A stretch of DNA of 64,000 nt from Comamonas phosphati (GTDB lineage: Bacteria; Pseudomonadota; Gammaproteobacteria; Burkholderiales; Burkholderiaceae_C). Below the pieces are notes generated by a model. That model made no database searches. It was not told the DNA's origin and worked only from the letters and a program-made list of their open reading frames with translations. Both the position numbers and the translations under genes were made by a program. Each line of letters starts with the position of its first letter. Position 1 is the stretch's first letter. The stretch is from contig NZ_BMEU01000017.1 of assembly GCF_014637085.1 (NCBI RefSeq), positions 33,406 to 97,405 of the forward strand. The letters run 5' to 3'. This document shows positions 47,528 to 56,932 of this stretch, in pieces.

Positions 47528-48856
47528 ATGAAAGTCGCCATCATCGGAGGTGGCTGGGCCGGCATGGCGGCAGCCGTGCAGCTGGCGCAGGACGGCCATG
47601 AGCCCAGCATCTTCGAAGCCAGCCGCCACCTCGGCGGCCGCGCACGCGCGCTGGAGTTGCCCGGCCCGCTACAGGCGGACAACGGCCAGCACATACTGAT
47701 AGGCGCCTATACCGAAAGCCTGCGCCTGATGCGGGCGGTCGGCGTCCGCGAGTCGGACGGCTTGCTGCGCCAGCCCCTGGCCATGCGCTATGCGGACGGC
47801 AGCGGCCTGATATTTCCTCATCTTGCAGCACCGCTGGATGCACTGGTCGGCATTGCCCGCGCCAGCGGCTGGACGCTTGGCGAACGCCTGGCCTTGCTGG
47901 CCCGCGCCCTGCGCTGGCGCGTGCAGGGATTTCGCTGCGCACCGACGGCAACCGTGGCCGATCTCTGCCAGGGCCTGCCGCGGCGCCTGCTCGACGAATT
48001 CATGGAGCCGCTGTGCGTCTCGGCCCTCAACCTGCCCGCGGCGCAGGCCTGCGGCAGCGTGTTCCTGCGCGTGCTGCAGGACGCCTTGTTTGCCGGCAGC
48101 GGCGGCTCCCATTTCCTGGTGCCGCGCGTCAGCCTCGGCGAACTGTTCCCGCTTCCCGCCGCGCAGTGGCTGCAGGCGCGCGGCCAGGCCGTGCATACGG
48201 CCAGCCGCGTGCAGCAACTGGTTCCGCTGGGCCGGCAATGGTCGGTGCAGCCGACGGCCGCAGCAGCCGAACCGCCTCGCTTCGATGCCGTGCTGCTGGC
48301 CTGCCCGCCGCAGGAAGCGGCCCGGCTAGCGCTTGCCGCAGCACAGGACGAGCGCCTGCCCGCGCGCGACGGCGTGCATTACCAGCGCTGGGCGCAGACC
48401 GCGCAGGCGCTGGAACACACGGCCATCGCCACCGTCTATGCCCGCACCCCAAGCCGCCTGCCATCGCAGCGGCCCTGGCTGGCCCTGCGCCCCGCCCATG
48501 ATCGGCCCGCGCAGTTCGTGTTCGACCGCGGCCAGCTGCATTCGCACGACCCGGCCCAGCAAGGCCTGATGGCCTTTGTCGTCAGCGACTGCCGCACGGA
48601 CCGCGAAACATTGCAGCCGCAGGTACTGCAACAGGCAGGCGAACAGCTGGGCTGGCAGGACCTGGAGCCCGTCCAGACCGTCATCGAAAAGCGTGCCACC
48701 TTTGCCTGCACGCCCAGCGTGCAGCGCCCCGGCATGGAACTGGGCCACGGCCTGTGGGCCTGCGGCGACTATGTCGATGGCCCCTATCCGGCCACGCTGG
48801 AAGGCGCGGTGCGCAGCGGCACCCAGGCCGCCCGGCAGCTCACCGGATCAAGATAG
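47528..48856 (+). CDS. hpnE: Hydroxysqualene dehydroxylase HpnE
   Basis: A 442-residue flavin-dependent amine-oxidase-like protein. The N-terminal FAD site reads KVAIIGGGWAGMAAAVQLAQDGHE (about residues 2-25, split GxGxxG form) and continues with the GGRARALELPGPLQADNGQHILIGAY segment. The C-terminal FAD contact is GLWACGDYVDGPYPATLEGAVRSG. HpnE reduces hydroxysqualene to squalene, the last step of the HpnCDE route. It lies 23 bases after hpnD. Confidence 0.92.
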   Translation: MKVAIIGGGWAGMAAAVQLAQDGHEPSIFEASRHLGGRARALELPGPLQADNGQHILIGAYTESLRLMRAVGVRESDGLLRQPLAMRYADGSGLIFPHLAAPLDALVGIARASGWTLGERLALLARALRWRVQGFRCAPTATVADLCQGLPRRLLDEFMEPLCVSALNLPAAQACGSVFLRVLQDALFAGSGGSHFLVPRVSLGELFPLPAAQWLQARGQAVHTASRVQQLVPLGRQWSVQPTAAAAEPPRFDAVLLACPPQEAARLALAAAQDERLPARDGVHYQRWAQTAQALEHTAIATVYARTPSRLPSQRPWLALRPAHDRPAQFVFDRGQLHSHDPAQQGLMAFVVSDCRTDRETLQPQVLQQAGEQLGWQDLEPVQTVIEKRATFACTPSVQRPGMELGHGLWACGDYVDGPYPATLEGAVRSGTQAARQLTGSR

Positions 48857-48987
48857 CCGCCGACCCGCTCTCCGGGAAAACCTGATGCGGTATCGGCCCG
48901 TCGGCCGACCGTTTGACAGCCAATTGACAGCCAGGCTGCGCACCATGCGCAAATCCACGGCCTCAATCAAAGACAAACGGAGACTCC

Positions 48988-50010
48988 ATGACGAAAACCT
49001 TCAACGGGCCAGCCAACAAGCTGCTGTCCATTTCCCGGCGGCACCTGCTCGCCGGCGCCGGCGCAGTGGCCTGCAGCAGCCTGATCGGCACGCGCGCGCA
49101 GGCTGCCGATGCCGCCTGGCCCGCGCGCCCCATCCGCTTCGTCGTGCCTTTCGCACCGGGCGGCAGCTCCGAGATCGTGGCCCGCTCCACGGCGGCCGAG
49201 CTGTCCAAGACCCTGGGCCAGAACGTGTTCGTGGACAACAAGCCCGGCGCGGCAGGCAATATCGCCATGCAGGAGGTTGCCCGCTCCGACGACCAGTCCA
49301 CCGTCATCCTCGGCCACATCGGCACGCTGGCGGTCAACCCCTACATTTTCGACAAGCTGCCCTACGACCCCAAGAAGGACTTCGTGCCCGTCAGCCTGCT
49401 GGCCAAGATTCCCAGCCTGTACGTGGTGCATCCGGACCTGCCGGTCAAGAACATCGCCGAACTCGTGGCCTATGCCAAGAAGAACCCCGCCAAGCTCAGC
49501 TACGGCTCGGCCGGCAATGGCAGCGCCGGCCATCTGGCCTTCGAATACCTCAAGATGACGGCCGACATCTTCATGCTGCATGTGCCCTACCGCGGCACCG
49601 GCCCGATGATGACCGACCTGCTCTCGGGCCGCCTCGATGCAGCCTCGGTCGGCGCGGCGGCGCTGCTGCCCTTCATCAAGGCCGGCAAGGTGCGCTGCAT
49701 CGCCACCGGCTCCGCCAGGCGCCTGCCCCAGCTGCCCGACGTGCCCACGGTGGCCGAGCAGGGCTTCCCGGGGTTCGAGATGACCCAGTGGTACGGCATG
49801 CTCGCGCCCTCGTCCATGCAGCGCCCCAATGTGGACAAGCTGGCAGTCGAATGCGCCAGGGCCGTCACGGCCCCGGACGCGCTCAAGCGCCTGCAGGGCG
49901 ACGCGGCCGAGCCCATAGGCAGCACGCCCGAGCAGTTCGCGCAATTCATCGCCGCCGAGCAGACCCGCTGGCAGAAGGTGCTCAAGCGCGCCCAGGTGAA
50001 GCCTGGTTAA
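48988..50010 (+). CDS. Bug-family periplasmic binding receptor (tripartite tricarboxylate transport type)
   Basis: A 340-residue extracytoplasmic binding protein. The N-terminus carries a twin-arginine signal (SRRHLLAGAGAVA, cleaved after TRAQA about residue 37). Mature features of the family are AWPARPIRFVVPFAPGGSSEIVAR, LGQNVFVDNKPGAAGNIAMQ and GSAGNGSAGHLAFEYLKM. It binds small carboxylates; a ligand cannot be told. No TctA/B genes adjoin it, so it is an orphan receptor as is common in Comamonadaceae. Confidence 0.93.
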   Translation: MTKTFNGPANKLLSISRRHLLAGAGAVACSSLIGTRAQAADAAWPARPIRFVVPFAPGGSSEIVARSTAAELSKTLGQNVFVDNKPGAAGNIAMQEVARSDDQSTVILGHIGTLAVNPYIFDKLPYDPKKDFVPVSLLAKIPSLYVVHPDLPVKNIAELVAYAKKNPAKLSYGSAGNGSAGHLAFEYLKMTADIFMLHVPYRGTGPMMTDLLSGRLDAASVGAAALLPFIKAGKVRCIATGSARRLPQLPDVPTVAEQGFPGFEMTQWYGMLAPSSMQRPNVDKLAVECARAVTAPDALKRLQGDAAEPIGSTPEQFAQFIAAEQTRWQKVLKRAQVKPG

Positions 50011-50085
50011 CCCCCTGAGCGGCTGCGCCGCTTCCCCCTGGAAGGGGGACGACATCCTCGCTGCGGGGCGGCCCTTGCTCGATGT
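50011..50085. repeat. REP-like intergenic repeat, copy A
   Basis: A GC-rich stretch directly after a stop codon, with CCCCCTGAGCGGCTGCGCCG, CTTCCCCCTGGAAGGGGGACGAC (pairing arms) and a GCGGGGCGGCCCTTGCTC end. Copy B at 54338 has the same block order. Confidence 0.65.
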
Positions 50086-50134
50086 CTCTGAATTGGGTCG
50101 CGCCCGTTGCATGCACCACGCCAAATGCCGCAGG

Positions 50135-50350
50135 TCAGTGGCTCTCTATCCACCATTGAATAATGATCTTGGCCAGGTAGCCGACGAAGCCCACGCCCAG
50201 GCCCAGAAAGATCACGAAGGTGCCGAACTTTCCTGCCTTGGACTGGCGCGCCAATTGCAGGATGATGAACACCATGAAGACGATGAAGGCCCCCACGCCA
50301 TAGGTGAGGAAGAAATGGGCAATTTGTTCTTCTGTGAACCCGAATATCAC
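50135..50350 (-). CDS. DUF2788 family membrane protein
   Basis: A 71-residue protein with the DUF2788 pattern: FGFTEEQIAHFFLTYGVGAFI, then a helix VFMVFIILQLARQSKAGKFG and a second helix TFVIFLGLGVGFVGYLAKIIIQW. Two membrane spans; function unknown. Confidence 0.87.
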   Translation of the reverse strand: MIFGFTEEQIAHFFLTYGVGAFIVFMVFIILQLARQSKAGKFGTFVIFLGLGVGFVGYLAKIIIQWWIESH

Positions 50351-50432
50351 GGCAAGCCATCCTACTCATACCCTGCGGGGTAGGTGCTTGCCTGGGAGGG
50401 CAGCGAGCGCGATCCGCTGCTGCCCTCCCTCT

Positions 50433-51293
50433 TCATCGGTCGCCCGGGGCGACGGTCCGGTCATCGGCATCCCGCTCGGGAAACGCCGAAGCATCCACCA
50501 GATCACGATAGGCATGCCAGCTGGCATGCCCCAGCAAAGGCATCACAACCACCAGCCCCAGCAAATAGATGCCAAGGCCCAGCAAGGTCAACAAAACAAT
50601 CAACGCCGCCCACAGGGCCAGAGGCCCCGGATTGGCAATCACCACCGACCAGCTGGTCAGCACGGCTTGGTGCAGGCTCACGCGCCGGTCCAGCATCAGC
50701 GGCATGGCCACCACGCTGGACGCAAAAATGGGCGCGGCCAGAAAACTGCCCAGCGCCATCCATTGCAGGAACAGCCCGCCGTCCTGCGCCAACACCACCT
50801 GCCTCACGAAGTCCGCAGGCGTTGTCACAGGCACGGGCGACATGACCACGATCAGCGAGGCCGACACCGCGACCCAGCCGGTGGCGGCCAGCGCCAGCAG
50901 CAGGCCGAAGCGCACCATGCACCAATAGCCGCCCTGGGACGAGGCACGACCGCTCTGCCATTGCATCCAGGTCCTGCGGACCAGCGAAGCATCGGCCTTC
51001 TCGCCATGCTCCAGAGCCCGGCTGATGGCATACAGGCTGGTCGCCACCACCGGCCCCACCACCAGGAATCCGGACAGCGCCCCGGCCATCAGCCAGAAGC
51101 GATTGTGCCCCAGCGCCAGGATGACGACCCCGATCAAGGTCAAGGCCAGCCCATGTGCCATGCTGATCCACGGCGCCCGCGCCATGTCCCTCAAGGCCTG
51201 CTTCAGCCAGAAGAAAGGCCGGCGCCAGTCTATGGCACGCACGGCTGGCAAGGGTGGTGGGGTGAAAAGGCGGGTGGGCAGACAGGCGGGCAT
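50433..51293 (-). CDS. DUF2189 family integral membrane protein
   Basis: A 286-residue protein from the ATG at 51293. Six hydrophobic helices can be seen, with typical DUF2189 segments: RRPFFWLKQALRDMARAPWISMAHGLALTLIGVVIL, ALSGFLVVGPVVATSLYAISRALEHGE and a C-terminal GLGIYLLGLVVVMPLLGHASWHAYRDLV. Function unknown. It is followed by the convergent DUF2788 gene. Confidence 0.87.
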   Translation of the reverse strand: MPACLPTRLFTPPPLPAVRAIDWRRPFFWLKQALRDMARAPWISMAHGLALTLIGVVILALGHNRFWLMAGALSGFLVVGPVVATSLYAISRALEHGEKADASLVRRTWMQWQSGRASSQGGYWCMVRFGLLLALAATGWVAVSASLIVVMSPVPVTTPADFVRQVVLAQDGGLFLQWMALGSFLAAPIFASSVVAMPLMLDRRVSLHQAVLTSWSVVIANPGPLALWAALIVLLTLLGLGIYLLGLVVVMPLLGHASWHAYRDLVDASAFPERDADDRTVAPGDR

Positions 51294-51327
51294 AGGCTGT
51301 GCGAGGGCTAGGCTGGCGATCTTTCGA

Positions 51328-52077
51328 TCAACGGTCAGCCAGTCCCCGGCACAACTGCGCAAGGCTGGCCACCGTGATATGGGGCTCTTGCCCCTCGTGC
51401 GGCCATGCTACCCCGCCACGATTGAGCCAGGCTGCGTGCATACCCGCATCCATGGCGCCCAACGCGTCCAGGGCTGCGTCATCGCCGATGTGCAGCACAT
51501 GCTCGGGGGCTACGCCCGCCGCCGCGGCTGCGGCATGGAAAAAGCGCGCATCGGGCTTGGCCATCCCCGCATCGCTGGCCGACAGAGAGGCGCGAAAATG
51601 CTGACCGATCCCGACCACATGCACATTGGCATTGCCGTTGGACAGGGCCACCACCGGCCAGCGCTGCGAAAGAAACTCCAGGGCGGGCAGCGCATCGTCG
51701 AACAGTTCCACACGCTGGCGGGCGGCAAAGAACACGTCGAACGCGGGCTCGGCCAGTGCCGGGTCGTCCCCGGCACGCGTCAAGGCCAGGCGTATGGACT
51801 CACGGCGCAGGCCGCTGAGATCGGCTCGCAGGTCGGGGCGCAGTTCCACGATTTCATGCCGCAGCGCGCGCACCTTGGCGGTGTCGCCGAGATGCGCGGC
51901 CGTGACCGGAGCCTGCTCCGCCAGCCAGCGCAGCAAAACAGCCTCGGCCTTGGCAATCGTGGGCCAGATGGGCCACAGCGTGTCGTCGAGGTCCAGGCTG
52001 ATGGCCCGAATCTGCCTGCGGCGCCGCAGCTGCTGCAAGGCTTCCACGGCGGTGTCGGTCGTAACTTGGGATTGCAT
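51328..52077 (-). CDS. HAD-superfamily hydrolase
   Basis: A 249-residue HAD subclass IA hydrolase. Motif I is SLDLDDTLWP (nucleophile Asp about residue 30), motif II VALSNGNAN, the Lys in GMAKPDARFF, and motif IV HIGDDAALDALGAM. Likely a small phosphatase; substrate unknown. It is divergent from hemH with a 71-base gap. Confidence 0.92.
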   Translation of the reverse strand: MQSQVTTDTAVEALQQLRRRRQIRAISLDLDDTLWPIWPTIAKAEAVLLRWLAEQAPVTAAHLGDTAKVRALRHEIVELRPDLRADLSGLRRESIRLALTRAGDDPALAEPAFDVFFAARQRVELFDDALPALEFLSQRWPVVALSNGNANVHVVGIGQHFRASLSASDAGMAKPDARFFHAAAAAAGVAPEHVLHIGDDAALDALGAMDAGMHAAWLNRGGVAWPHEGQEPHITVASLAQLCRGLADR

Positions 52078-52148
52078 GCTCCGAGAATAGCCGCTCGTGG
52101 ATTGCCTCCAGACCGCTGCGCCTATCCCAAGCTGCCACAATCGCGGCC

Positions 52149-53246
52149 ATGCCTTCTCGCTTCGCGCCCGAACCCGCCTTCCGCCACGACCAATCCGCCC
52201 GCACCGCGGTGCTGCTGTGCAACCTGGGCACGCCCGATGCGCCCACGGCCGCGGCCGTGCGGCCCTATCTGGCCGAATTCCTCGGCGACGACCGGGTGGT
52301 GGAGATTCCCAAGCTGGCCTGGTGGCCCATTTTGCACGGCATCATCCTGCGCACGCGGCCGGCCAGGTCGGCGGCCAAGTACGCCACGGTCTGGCATGAA
52401 AAGGACGGCTCGCCGCTGCTGCACTGGACCCAGCGCCAGGCCACGCTGCTGCGCGGCTGGCTGGGCGAGGCCGGCCACAACGTGCTGGTGCGCCACGCCA
52501 TGCGCTACGGCAAGCCCTCGATCGCGTCCCAGCTCGATGCGCTCAAGGCCGAAGGCGCCAACCGCATCCTGATCCTGCCGCTCTACCCTCAGTATTCGGG
52601 CACCACCACGGCCAGCGTGTTCGACGCAGTCTACGACTGGGCCCGGACCCAGCGCCACATTCCGGAACTGCGCTTCGTGAACCGCTACCACGACGATGCG
52701 GGTTATATCGAGGCCCTGGCCCAGCGCATCGAGGCGCACTGGCGCGGCAACGGTCGCGGCGAGAAGCTGGTCATGAGCTTTCACGGCGTGCCCGAGCGCA
52801 CGCTGCGCCTGGGCGACCCCTACCACTGCGAGTCGCACAAGACGGCCCGCTTGCTGGCCCAGCGGCTGAGCCTTGAAGAAAACCAGTATCTGGTGACTTT
52901 TCAGTCCCGTTTCGGCAAGGCCAAGTGGCTGGAACCCTATACCGAGCCCTCGCTGATCGCCCTGGCAAAGCAGGGCACCAGGCGCGTGGACGTGGTGTGC
53001 CCGGGTTTTACCAGCGACTGCCTGGAGACGCTGGAAGAAATCAACCAGGAAGCGCGCGAGGCCTTTGCCCAGGCTGGCGGCCAGCAATTCGAATACATCG
53101 CCTGCCTCAACGACTACGCTCCCTGGATCACGGCCCTGAGCCAGATCGCCCAGCAGCATCTGGCTGGCTGGCCCGTGCGGCGCGAGGATGAAGCCCAATT
53201 GCAGGAGCGCGGTCAGCGCGCGAGATCGGCCGGCGCCGCACAATAA
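52149..53246 (+). CDS. hemH: Ferrochelatase
   Basis: A 365-residue enzyme that inserts iron into protoporphyrin IX in the last step of haem synthesis. Family marks: AVLLCNLGTPDAPTAAAVRPYLAEFL near the N-terminus, the active-site His in LVMSFHGVPERTL, RYHDDAGYIEALAQRI, VTFQSRFGKAKWLEPYTEPSL and CPGFTSDCLETLEEI with the conserved Glu. Complete in length for the family. Confidence 0.97.
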   Translation: MPSRFAPEPAFRHDQSARTAVLLCNLGTPDAPTAAAVRPYLAEFLGDDRVVEIPKLAWWPILHGIILRTRPARSAAKYATVWHEKDGSPLLHWTQRQATLLRGWLGEAGHNVLVRHAMRYGKPSIASQLDALKAEGANRILILPLYPQYSGTTTASVFDAVYDWARTQRHIPELRFVNRYHDDAGYIEALAQRIEAHWRGNGRGEKLVMSFHGVPERTLRLGDPYHCESHKTARLLAQRLSLEENQYLVTFQSRFGKAKWLEPYTEPSLIALAKQGTRRVDVVCPGFTSDCLETLEEINQEAREAFAQAGGQQFEYIACLNDYAPWITALSQIAQQHLAGWPVRREDEAQLQERGQRARSAGAAQ

Positions 53247-53383
53247 GCCAGGCTCGGCCTGGACATAACCCCAGGCCATATATAGCAAATTAATGCATCG
53301 TTGGAATGGCACGGGCAACGCGCCACAATAGAGTCCTTGGGCGAAACGCCTGCAGATCAACCGGCATATGGCCGGCCACCGCC

Positions 53384-54337
53384 ATGAAAAACATTCCGAT
53401 TCTGGGCCTGGCTCTGAGCGCCGGCCTGGGCATCAGCCACTGGGCCCTGGCTGCCCAGCCGCTGCTTACGCCCGAGCAGCTGCAACCCCTGCTGCAACAA
53501 TCCGACACCCGCGTGATCGACATCCGCGATCCCAAGGCCTTCGAGGCCGGCCACATTGCCCAGGCCGTGAATGCGCCCTACGGCAAGTGGCGCGGCCCGG
53601 CCAGCAATCCGGGCGAGCTGCCCGACGAGGCCAGGCTGGTGGCGCTGGTCCAGTCTCTGGGCCTGACGCCCGCCACCCATGCCGTCGTGGTCTCCAGCGG
53701 CACCGACGCCACGGACTTCGGCGCCATGGCACGCGTGTACTGGACGCTCAAGAGCCTGGGCCTGAAGGAGCTGTCCATCGTCAATGGCGGCATGAAGGCC
53801 TGGGAATCCGCAGGCAAGCCGGTGAGCCAGGCCAGCGTCAAGATCGCGCCCAGCAGCTATGCCCCGGCGTTCGACGCCCAGTGGCTGGCCACGCGCCAGG
53901 ATGTGGGCAGGCACCTGGATCTGTCGAATGCAGCCCTGGTCGATTCGCGCCCCGACGCCTTCTATCAAGGCAAGGTGCGCGCGCCCGCCGCCAAGCTCTC
54001 GGGCACGCTTCCCGGCGCCCAGCAGCTCGATTTCAACCACTGGTTCGTGCCCGGCACTTCGCAGTTCGTGGATGCCGCCAAGGCCAAGGAAGTCGCCGGC
54101 AAGATCCAGCGCCAGCAAGGCCAGGACACGGTGGCCTTCTGCAACACCGGCCACTGGGCTGCCACCGACTGGTTCGGCCTGTCGGAAATCGCAGGCCTGC
54201 CCAACGTGAAGCTCTATGCGGGCTCCATGGTGGACTGGACCCAGTCCCAGGACGCACCGCGCATGGCCAACCAGCCGGGCCGTGTCCAGTCCCTCGCCTA
54301 TGACGCGCAAAAGTGGTGGGACAAGACTTTCAAATGA
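53384..54337 (+). CDS. Periplasmic tandem-rhodanese sulfurtransferase
   Basis: A 317-residue protein. A signal peptide (MKNIPILGLALSAGLGISHW, cleaved after ALA) precedes two rhodanese domains. The first (about residues 30-145, TRVIDIRDPKAFEAGHIAQAVNAPYGKW) has no catalytic Cys. The second has the active-site loop CNTGHWA in VAFCNTGHWAATDWFGL. It would move sulfane sulfur, for example from thiosulfate, in the periplasm. The YeeE/YedE transporter gene follows on the same strand, which suggests a shared sulfur task. Confidence 0.9.
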   Translation: MKNIPILGLALSAGLGISHWALAAQPLLTPEQLQPLLQQSDTRVIDIRDPKAFEAGHIAQAVNAPYGKWRGPASNPGELPDEARLVALVQSLGLTPATHAVVVSSGTDATDFGAMARVYWTLKSLGLKELSIVNGGMKAWESAGKPVSQASVKIAPSSYAPAFDAQWLATRQDVGRHLDLSNAALVDSRPDAFYQGKVRAPAAKLSGTLPGAQQLDFNHWFVPGTSQFVDAAKAKEVAGKIQRQQGQDTVAFCNTGHWAATDWFGLSEIAGLPNVKLYAGSMVDWTQSQDAPRMANQPGRVQSLAYDAQKWWDKTFK

Positions 54338-54404
54338 AACCCTGAGGCGCTGCGCGTCGCCCCCCTGAAGGGGAGCGACGCCTTCGCCGGGGCGGCTTTG
54401 GCTC
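54338..54404. repeat. REP-like intergenic repeat, copy B
   Basis: Blocks AACCCTGAGGCGCTGCGCG, TCGCCCCCCTGAAGGGGAGCGACG and CCGGGGCGGC match copy A at 50011 in order and spacing, directly after a stop codon. Confidence 0.65.
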
Positions 54405-54496
54405 GGAGTCTCCCGCGAAAGAGACGCTGCATGCGGCAAGGCATGGAGGGCGCGCCGAGCCATGGATCACCGATTTGATAATTTGACAACCCGAAC

Positions 54497-55594
54497 ATGA
54501 AACGACTTCCCATTACGGCCGTGCTGGCCGTTTTCTTTGGCTGGCTGCTCTTGGGCGTTTCGGCGCGCCAGGCGGCGCTGTTCCTCGTGGGCATAGGCCT
54601 GGGGGCCGTGCTGGCCGGCCAGCGCTTCGGCTTCACTACCGGCTGGCGCATGCTGATCGAGGAAAAGGACGCCAGCGGCGTCTTCGGCCAGTTGCTGCTG
54701 CTGGCTCTGGCCGCCGCCATGGCCATGCCGCTGTTGGGTCATTTCCCCGAGCTGACCGCGGCCCTGGGCCCGCCCAGCATCAGCTTGCTGGTCGGCGCCT
54801 TTGTCTTCGGCCTGTGCATGCAGATTGCCGACGGCTGCGGCAGCGGCACCCTGTACAAGGCCGGCATGGGCATTCCCATGAACACGGCCATCCTGCCCTT
54901 GTTCGCGATCGGCAGCTTTCTGGGCAGCCTGCACCTGGGCTGGTGGCTGGACCTGGGCAATACCGCGCCCGTGGGCCTGGTCACCGAATGGGGCTGGGCT
55001 GCGGCCCTGGGCGCCACGCTGGCGGCACTGGCTGCAGTGGCCCTGGGCGTGGCCTGGTACGCCAGGCGCGCCAGTGCGGCGCTGGGCCGCGCACCCAGGC
55101 CGCTGTTTGTGCGCAAATGGCTGATCGGCGCCGTGCTGCTGGCCGCCTTCGCCACGCTCAACCTGGTCATTGCGGGACAGCCCTGGGGCGTGGTCTATGG
55201 TTTCGGCCTCTGGGCCGCCAAGGCAGCCAATGCCACGGGCGCCGCGGACCTGGCAAACAACTGGTTCTGGAGCCAGCCGGGCAATGCCGCCCGCCTGCAC
55301 GAGACCGTGCTGCTGGACGTGACCAGCATCACCAACATCGGCATCCTGGGCGGCGCGCTGTGGATCGCAGCCAACAAGCCTGCGGCCGGCAAGCCCCTGA
55401 CGGGCACGCAATGGGTGGTGGCGCTGGTGGCCGGCCTGGTGCTGGGCTATAGCTCGCGCCTGGCCTTCGGCTGCAACGTGGGCGCCATGTTCTCGGGCAT
55501 CTCCACGGGCTCCATCCACGGCTGGATCTGGGTGCCACTGGCCTTCATGGGCACGATCTTCGGCCTGCGTATCCGCCGCCATTTCGGGTTTTGA
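54497..55594 (+). CDS. YeeE/YedE family sulfur (thiosulfate) transporter
   Basis: A 365-residue integral membrane protein with about nine to ten helices. The family's conserved cysteines are present in MQIADGCGSGTLYKAG (about residue 115) and AFGCNVGAMFSGI (about residue 325), and GVVYGFGLWAAK lies between. YeeE-type proteins import thiosulfate. It lies between a periplasmic sulfurtransferase and a small membrane protein. Confidence 0.9.
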   Translation: MKRLPITAVLAVFFGWLLLGVSARQAALFLVGIGLGAVLAGQRFGFTTGWRMLIEEKDASGVFGQLLLLALAAAMAMPLLGHFPELTAALGPPSISLLVGAFVFGLCMQIADGCGSGTLYKAGMGIPMNTAILPLFAIGSFLGSLHLGWWLDLGNTAPVGLVTEWGWAAALGATLAALAAVALGVAWYARRASAALGRAPRPLFVRKWLIGAVLLAAFATLNLVIAGQPWGVVYGFGLWAAKAANATGAADLANNWFWSQPGNAARLHETVLLDVTSITNIGILGGALWIAANKPAAGKPLTGTQWVVALVAGLVLGYSSRLAFGCNVGAMFSGISTGSIHGWIWVPLAFMGTIFGLRIRRHFGF

Positions 55595-55611
55595 GATTCC
55601 AGGAGATTCGG

Positions 55612-55788
55612 ATGACCCAACAAAACAGTTTGCGCACCGTCTTCTGGGCCGTGCTGGTTCTTTTCCTGGCCTGGGACTTCTGGCAGTCGCCGCCCGTGGA
55701 CCTGCGCTTCGAGGCGCCGCTGATCGCGGCCGGTTCGGGCCAGGCAGCCCAGGGAGGCCACTGCTCCATGCCCACGGGCCATAAATAA
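55612..55788 (+). CDS. Small membrane protein next to YeeE/YedE
   Basis: A 58-residue protein from the ATG at 55612, preceded by AGGAGATTCGG. One hydrophobic helix (about residues 9-25) is followed by a polar part with Cys and His near the end (GGHCSMPTGHK). Its co-location with the transporter suggests a partner role; the family is not recognised. Confidence 0.7.
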   Translation: MTQQNSLRTVFWAVLVLFLAWDFWQSPPVDLRFEAPLIAAGSGQAAQGGHCSMPTGHK

Positions 55789-55817
55789 GCGGCCAAGCGA
55801 CTGGCCAGGGCAGCCGG

Positions 55818-56831
55818 CTAGGAGGGCGTCATGGTCTCGGAAATTCCGGAGGTCGCGGCCACGCCAAGCGTTGGCTCCTCCTCATCAACCGCCTTTTCCA
55901 CATCGAAGCCGGCGGTCTCCCAGGCCGTGAGTCCGCCCACCAGGGGGCGGACATTGCTGAAACCGGCGCGCATCAACTGCTTGGCCACGCGCGCCGCCGA
56001 AATCTCGTTCGGACAATCACAGTAAACCACCAGACCATGCGCATGCTGCTCACGCGGCAGCAGGGTCTCGTAGGCCAGGCGGCCCTTTTCCTCACCACGC
56101 TGCCAGGGCCTGGCGCCGGGAATATGGCCGCGGTCATAGAGCAGCGGCTCGCGCACGTCGATCACCGTGGGGTGCACGCCCTGGGCACGCAGGCCGGCGA
56201 GCTCGGTCACCGACATGCGCGGCATCTTGAGCGAGCGGATCACGCGGTGGCGCTGCCACCATTTGCGCGCCACGAAGACCACAAAGGCCACGAGCAACAG
56301 CAGCAGGCCCCACTTGCCCAGGGCCGTGAGCACGTCCAGCAGGCTCTCCACCGTCGAGGCGAACAACGACCCCAGGAATACGGCCGAACCCACCCAGATC
56401 AGCGCGCCCAGCATGTCGAACAGCACAAAGGTGCGCAGCGGCGTGCCCACCACGCCGGCCAGCGCGCTGGCGATGGAAGCAAAACCCGGCACGAACTTGG
56501 CCACCAGCAGGGACTTGGCACCCCAGCGGCCGTAGACCGATTCGGTCTGGCGTATGCAGGCATCGGGCGACAGCGAGATCCGGCAGATGCTGCCCAGCAC
56601 GCGGTGGCCGTAGGCCTTGCCGGCCTGATACCAGATCACGTCGGCCAGCAGGGCCGCCGCCACGGCCACAACCGTGAGCCAGCCCAGCCGCCCCCAGCTC
56701 GCGCCTTCGAGCGCGCCCGTGACCACCAGCACCGGATAGGCGGGCACCGGCGCGCCCAGCTGCTCCACGAACACATTGAGGAACACGATACCCAAGCCGT
56801 ATTCCCGAATCAAATCCACCAGAAAACCCAT
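55818..56831 (-). CDS. DedA family protein with a C-terminal rhodanese domain
   Basis: A 337-residue fusion. Residues about 1-205 are a DedA-family membrane protein (FLNVFVEQLGAPVPAYPVLVVTGAL, then RWGAKSLLVAKFVPGFASIASALAGVVGTPLRTFVLFD in two pieces, and four to five helices). Residues about 215-320 are a cytoplasmic rhodanese domain with the active-site loop CDCPNEISAAR. DedA proteins handle lipid flipping and proton-motive force balance; rhodanese domains transfer sulfur. The start at 56831 begins with MGFLVDLIREYGLG, the typical DedA opening. It is convergent with the sulfur-transport genes. Confidence 0.88.
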   Translation of the reverse strand: MGFLVDLIREYGLGIVFLNVFVEQLGAPVPAYPVLVVTGALEGASWGRLGWLTVVAVAAALLADVIWYQAGKAYGHRVLGSICRISLSPDACIRQTESVYGRWGAKSLLVAKFVPGFASIASALAGVVGTPLRTFVLFDMLGALIWVGSAVFLGSLFASTVESLLDVLTALGKWGLLLLLVAFVVFVARKWWQRHRVIRSLKMPRMSVTELAGLRAQGVHPTVIDVREPLLYDRGHIPGARPWQRGEEKGRLAYETLLPREQHAHGLVVYCDCPNEISAARVAKQLMRAGFSNVRPLVGGLTAWETAGFDVEKAVDEEEPTLGVAATSGISETMTPS

Positions 56832-56932
56832 GGTCTCAACTCCAGGCTGATTGCAACCACCGTCGCCGCATGCGCGCCATGCTAGCGCCGCCGCTGCACC
56901 CCTGCTGCGCCAGGGTTGAATCGCTTGGAAAA

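Noticed and set aside
50007-50369. A 120-codon minus-strand frame across the DUF2788 gene
   Set aside because: DUF2788 occupies another minus-strand frame with a clear family pattern; the longer frame crosses the REP-like repeat.
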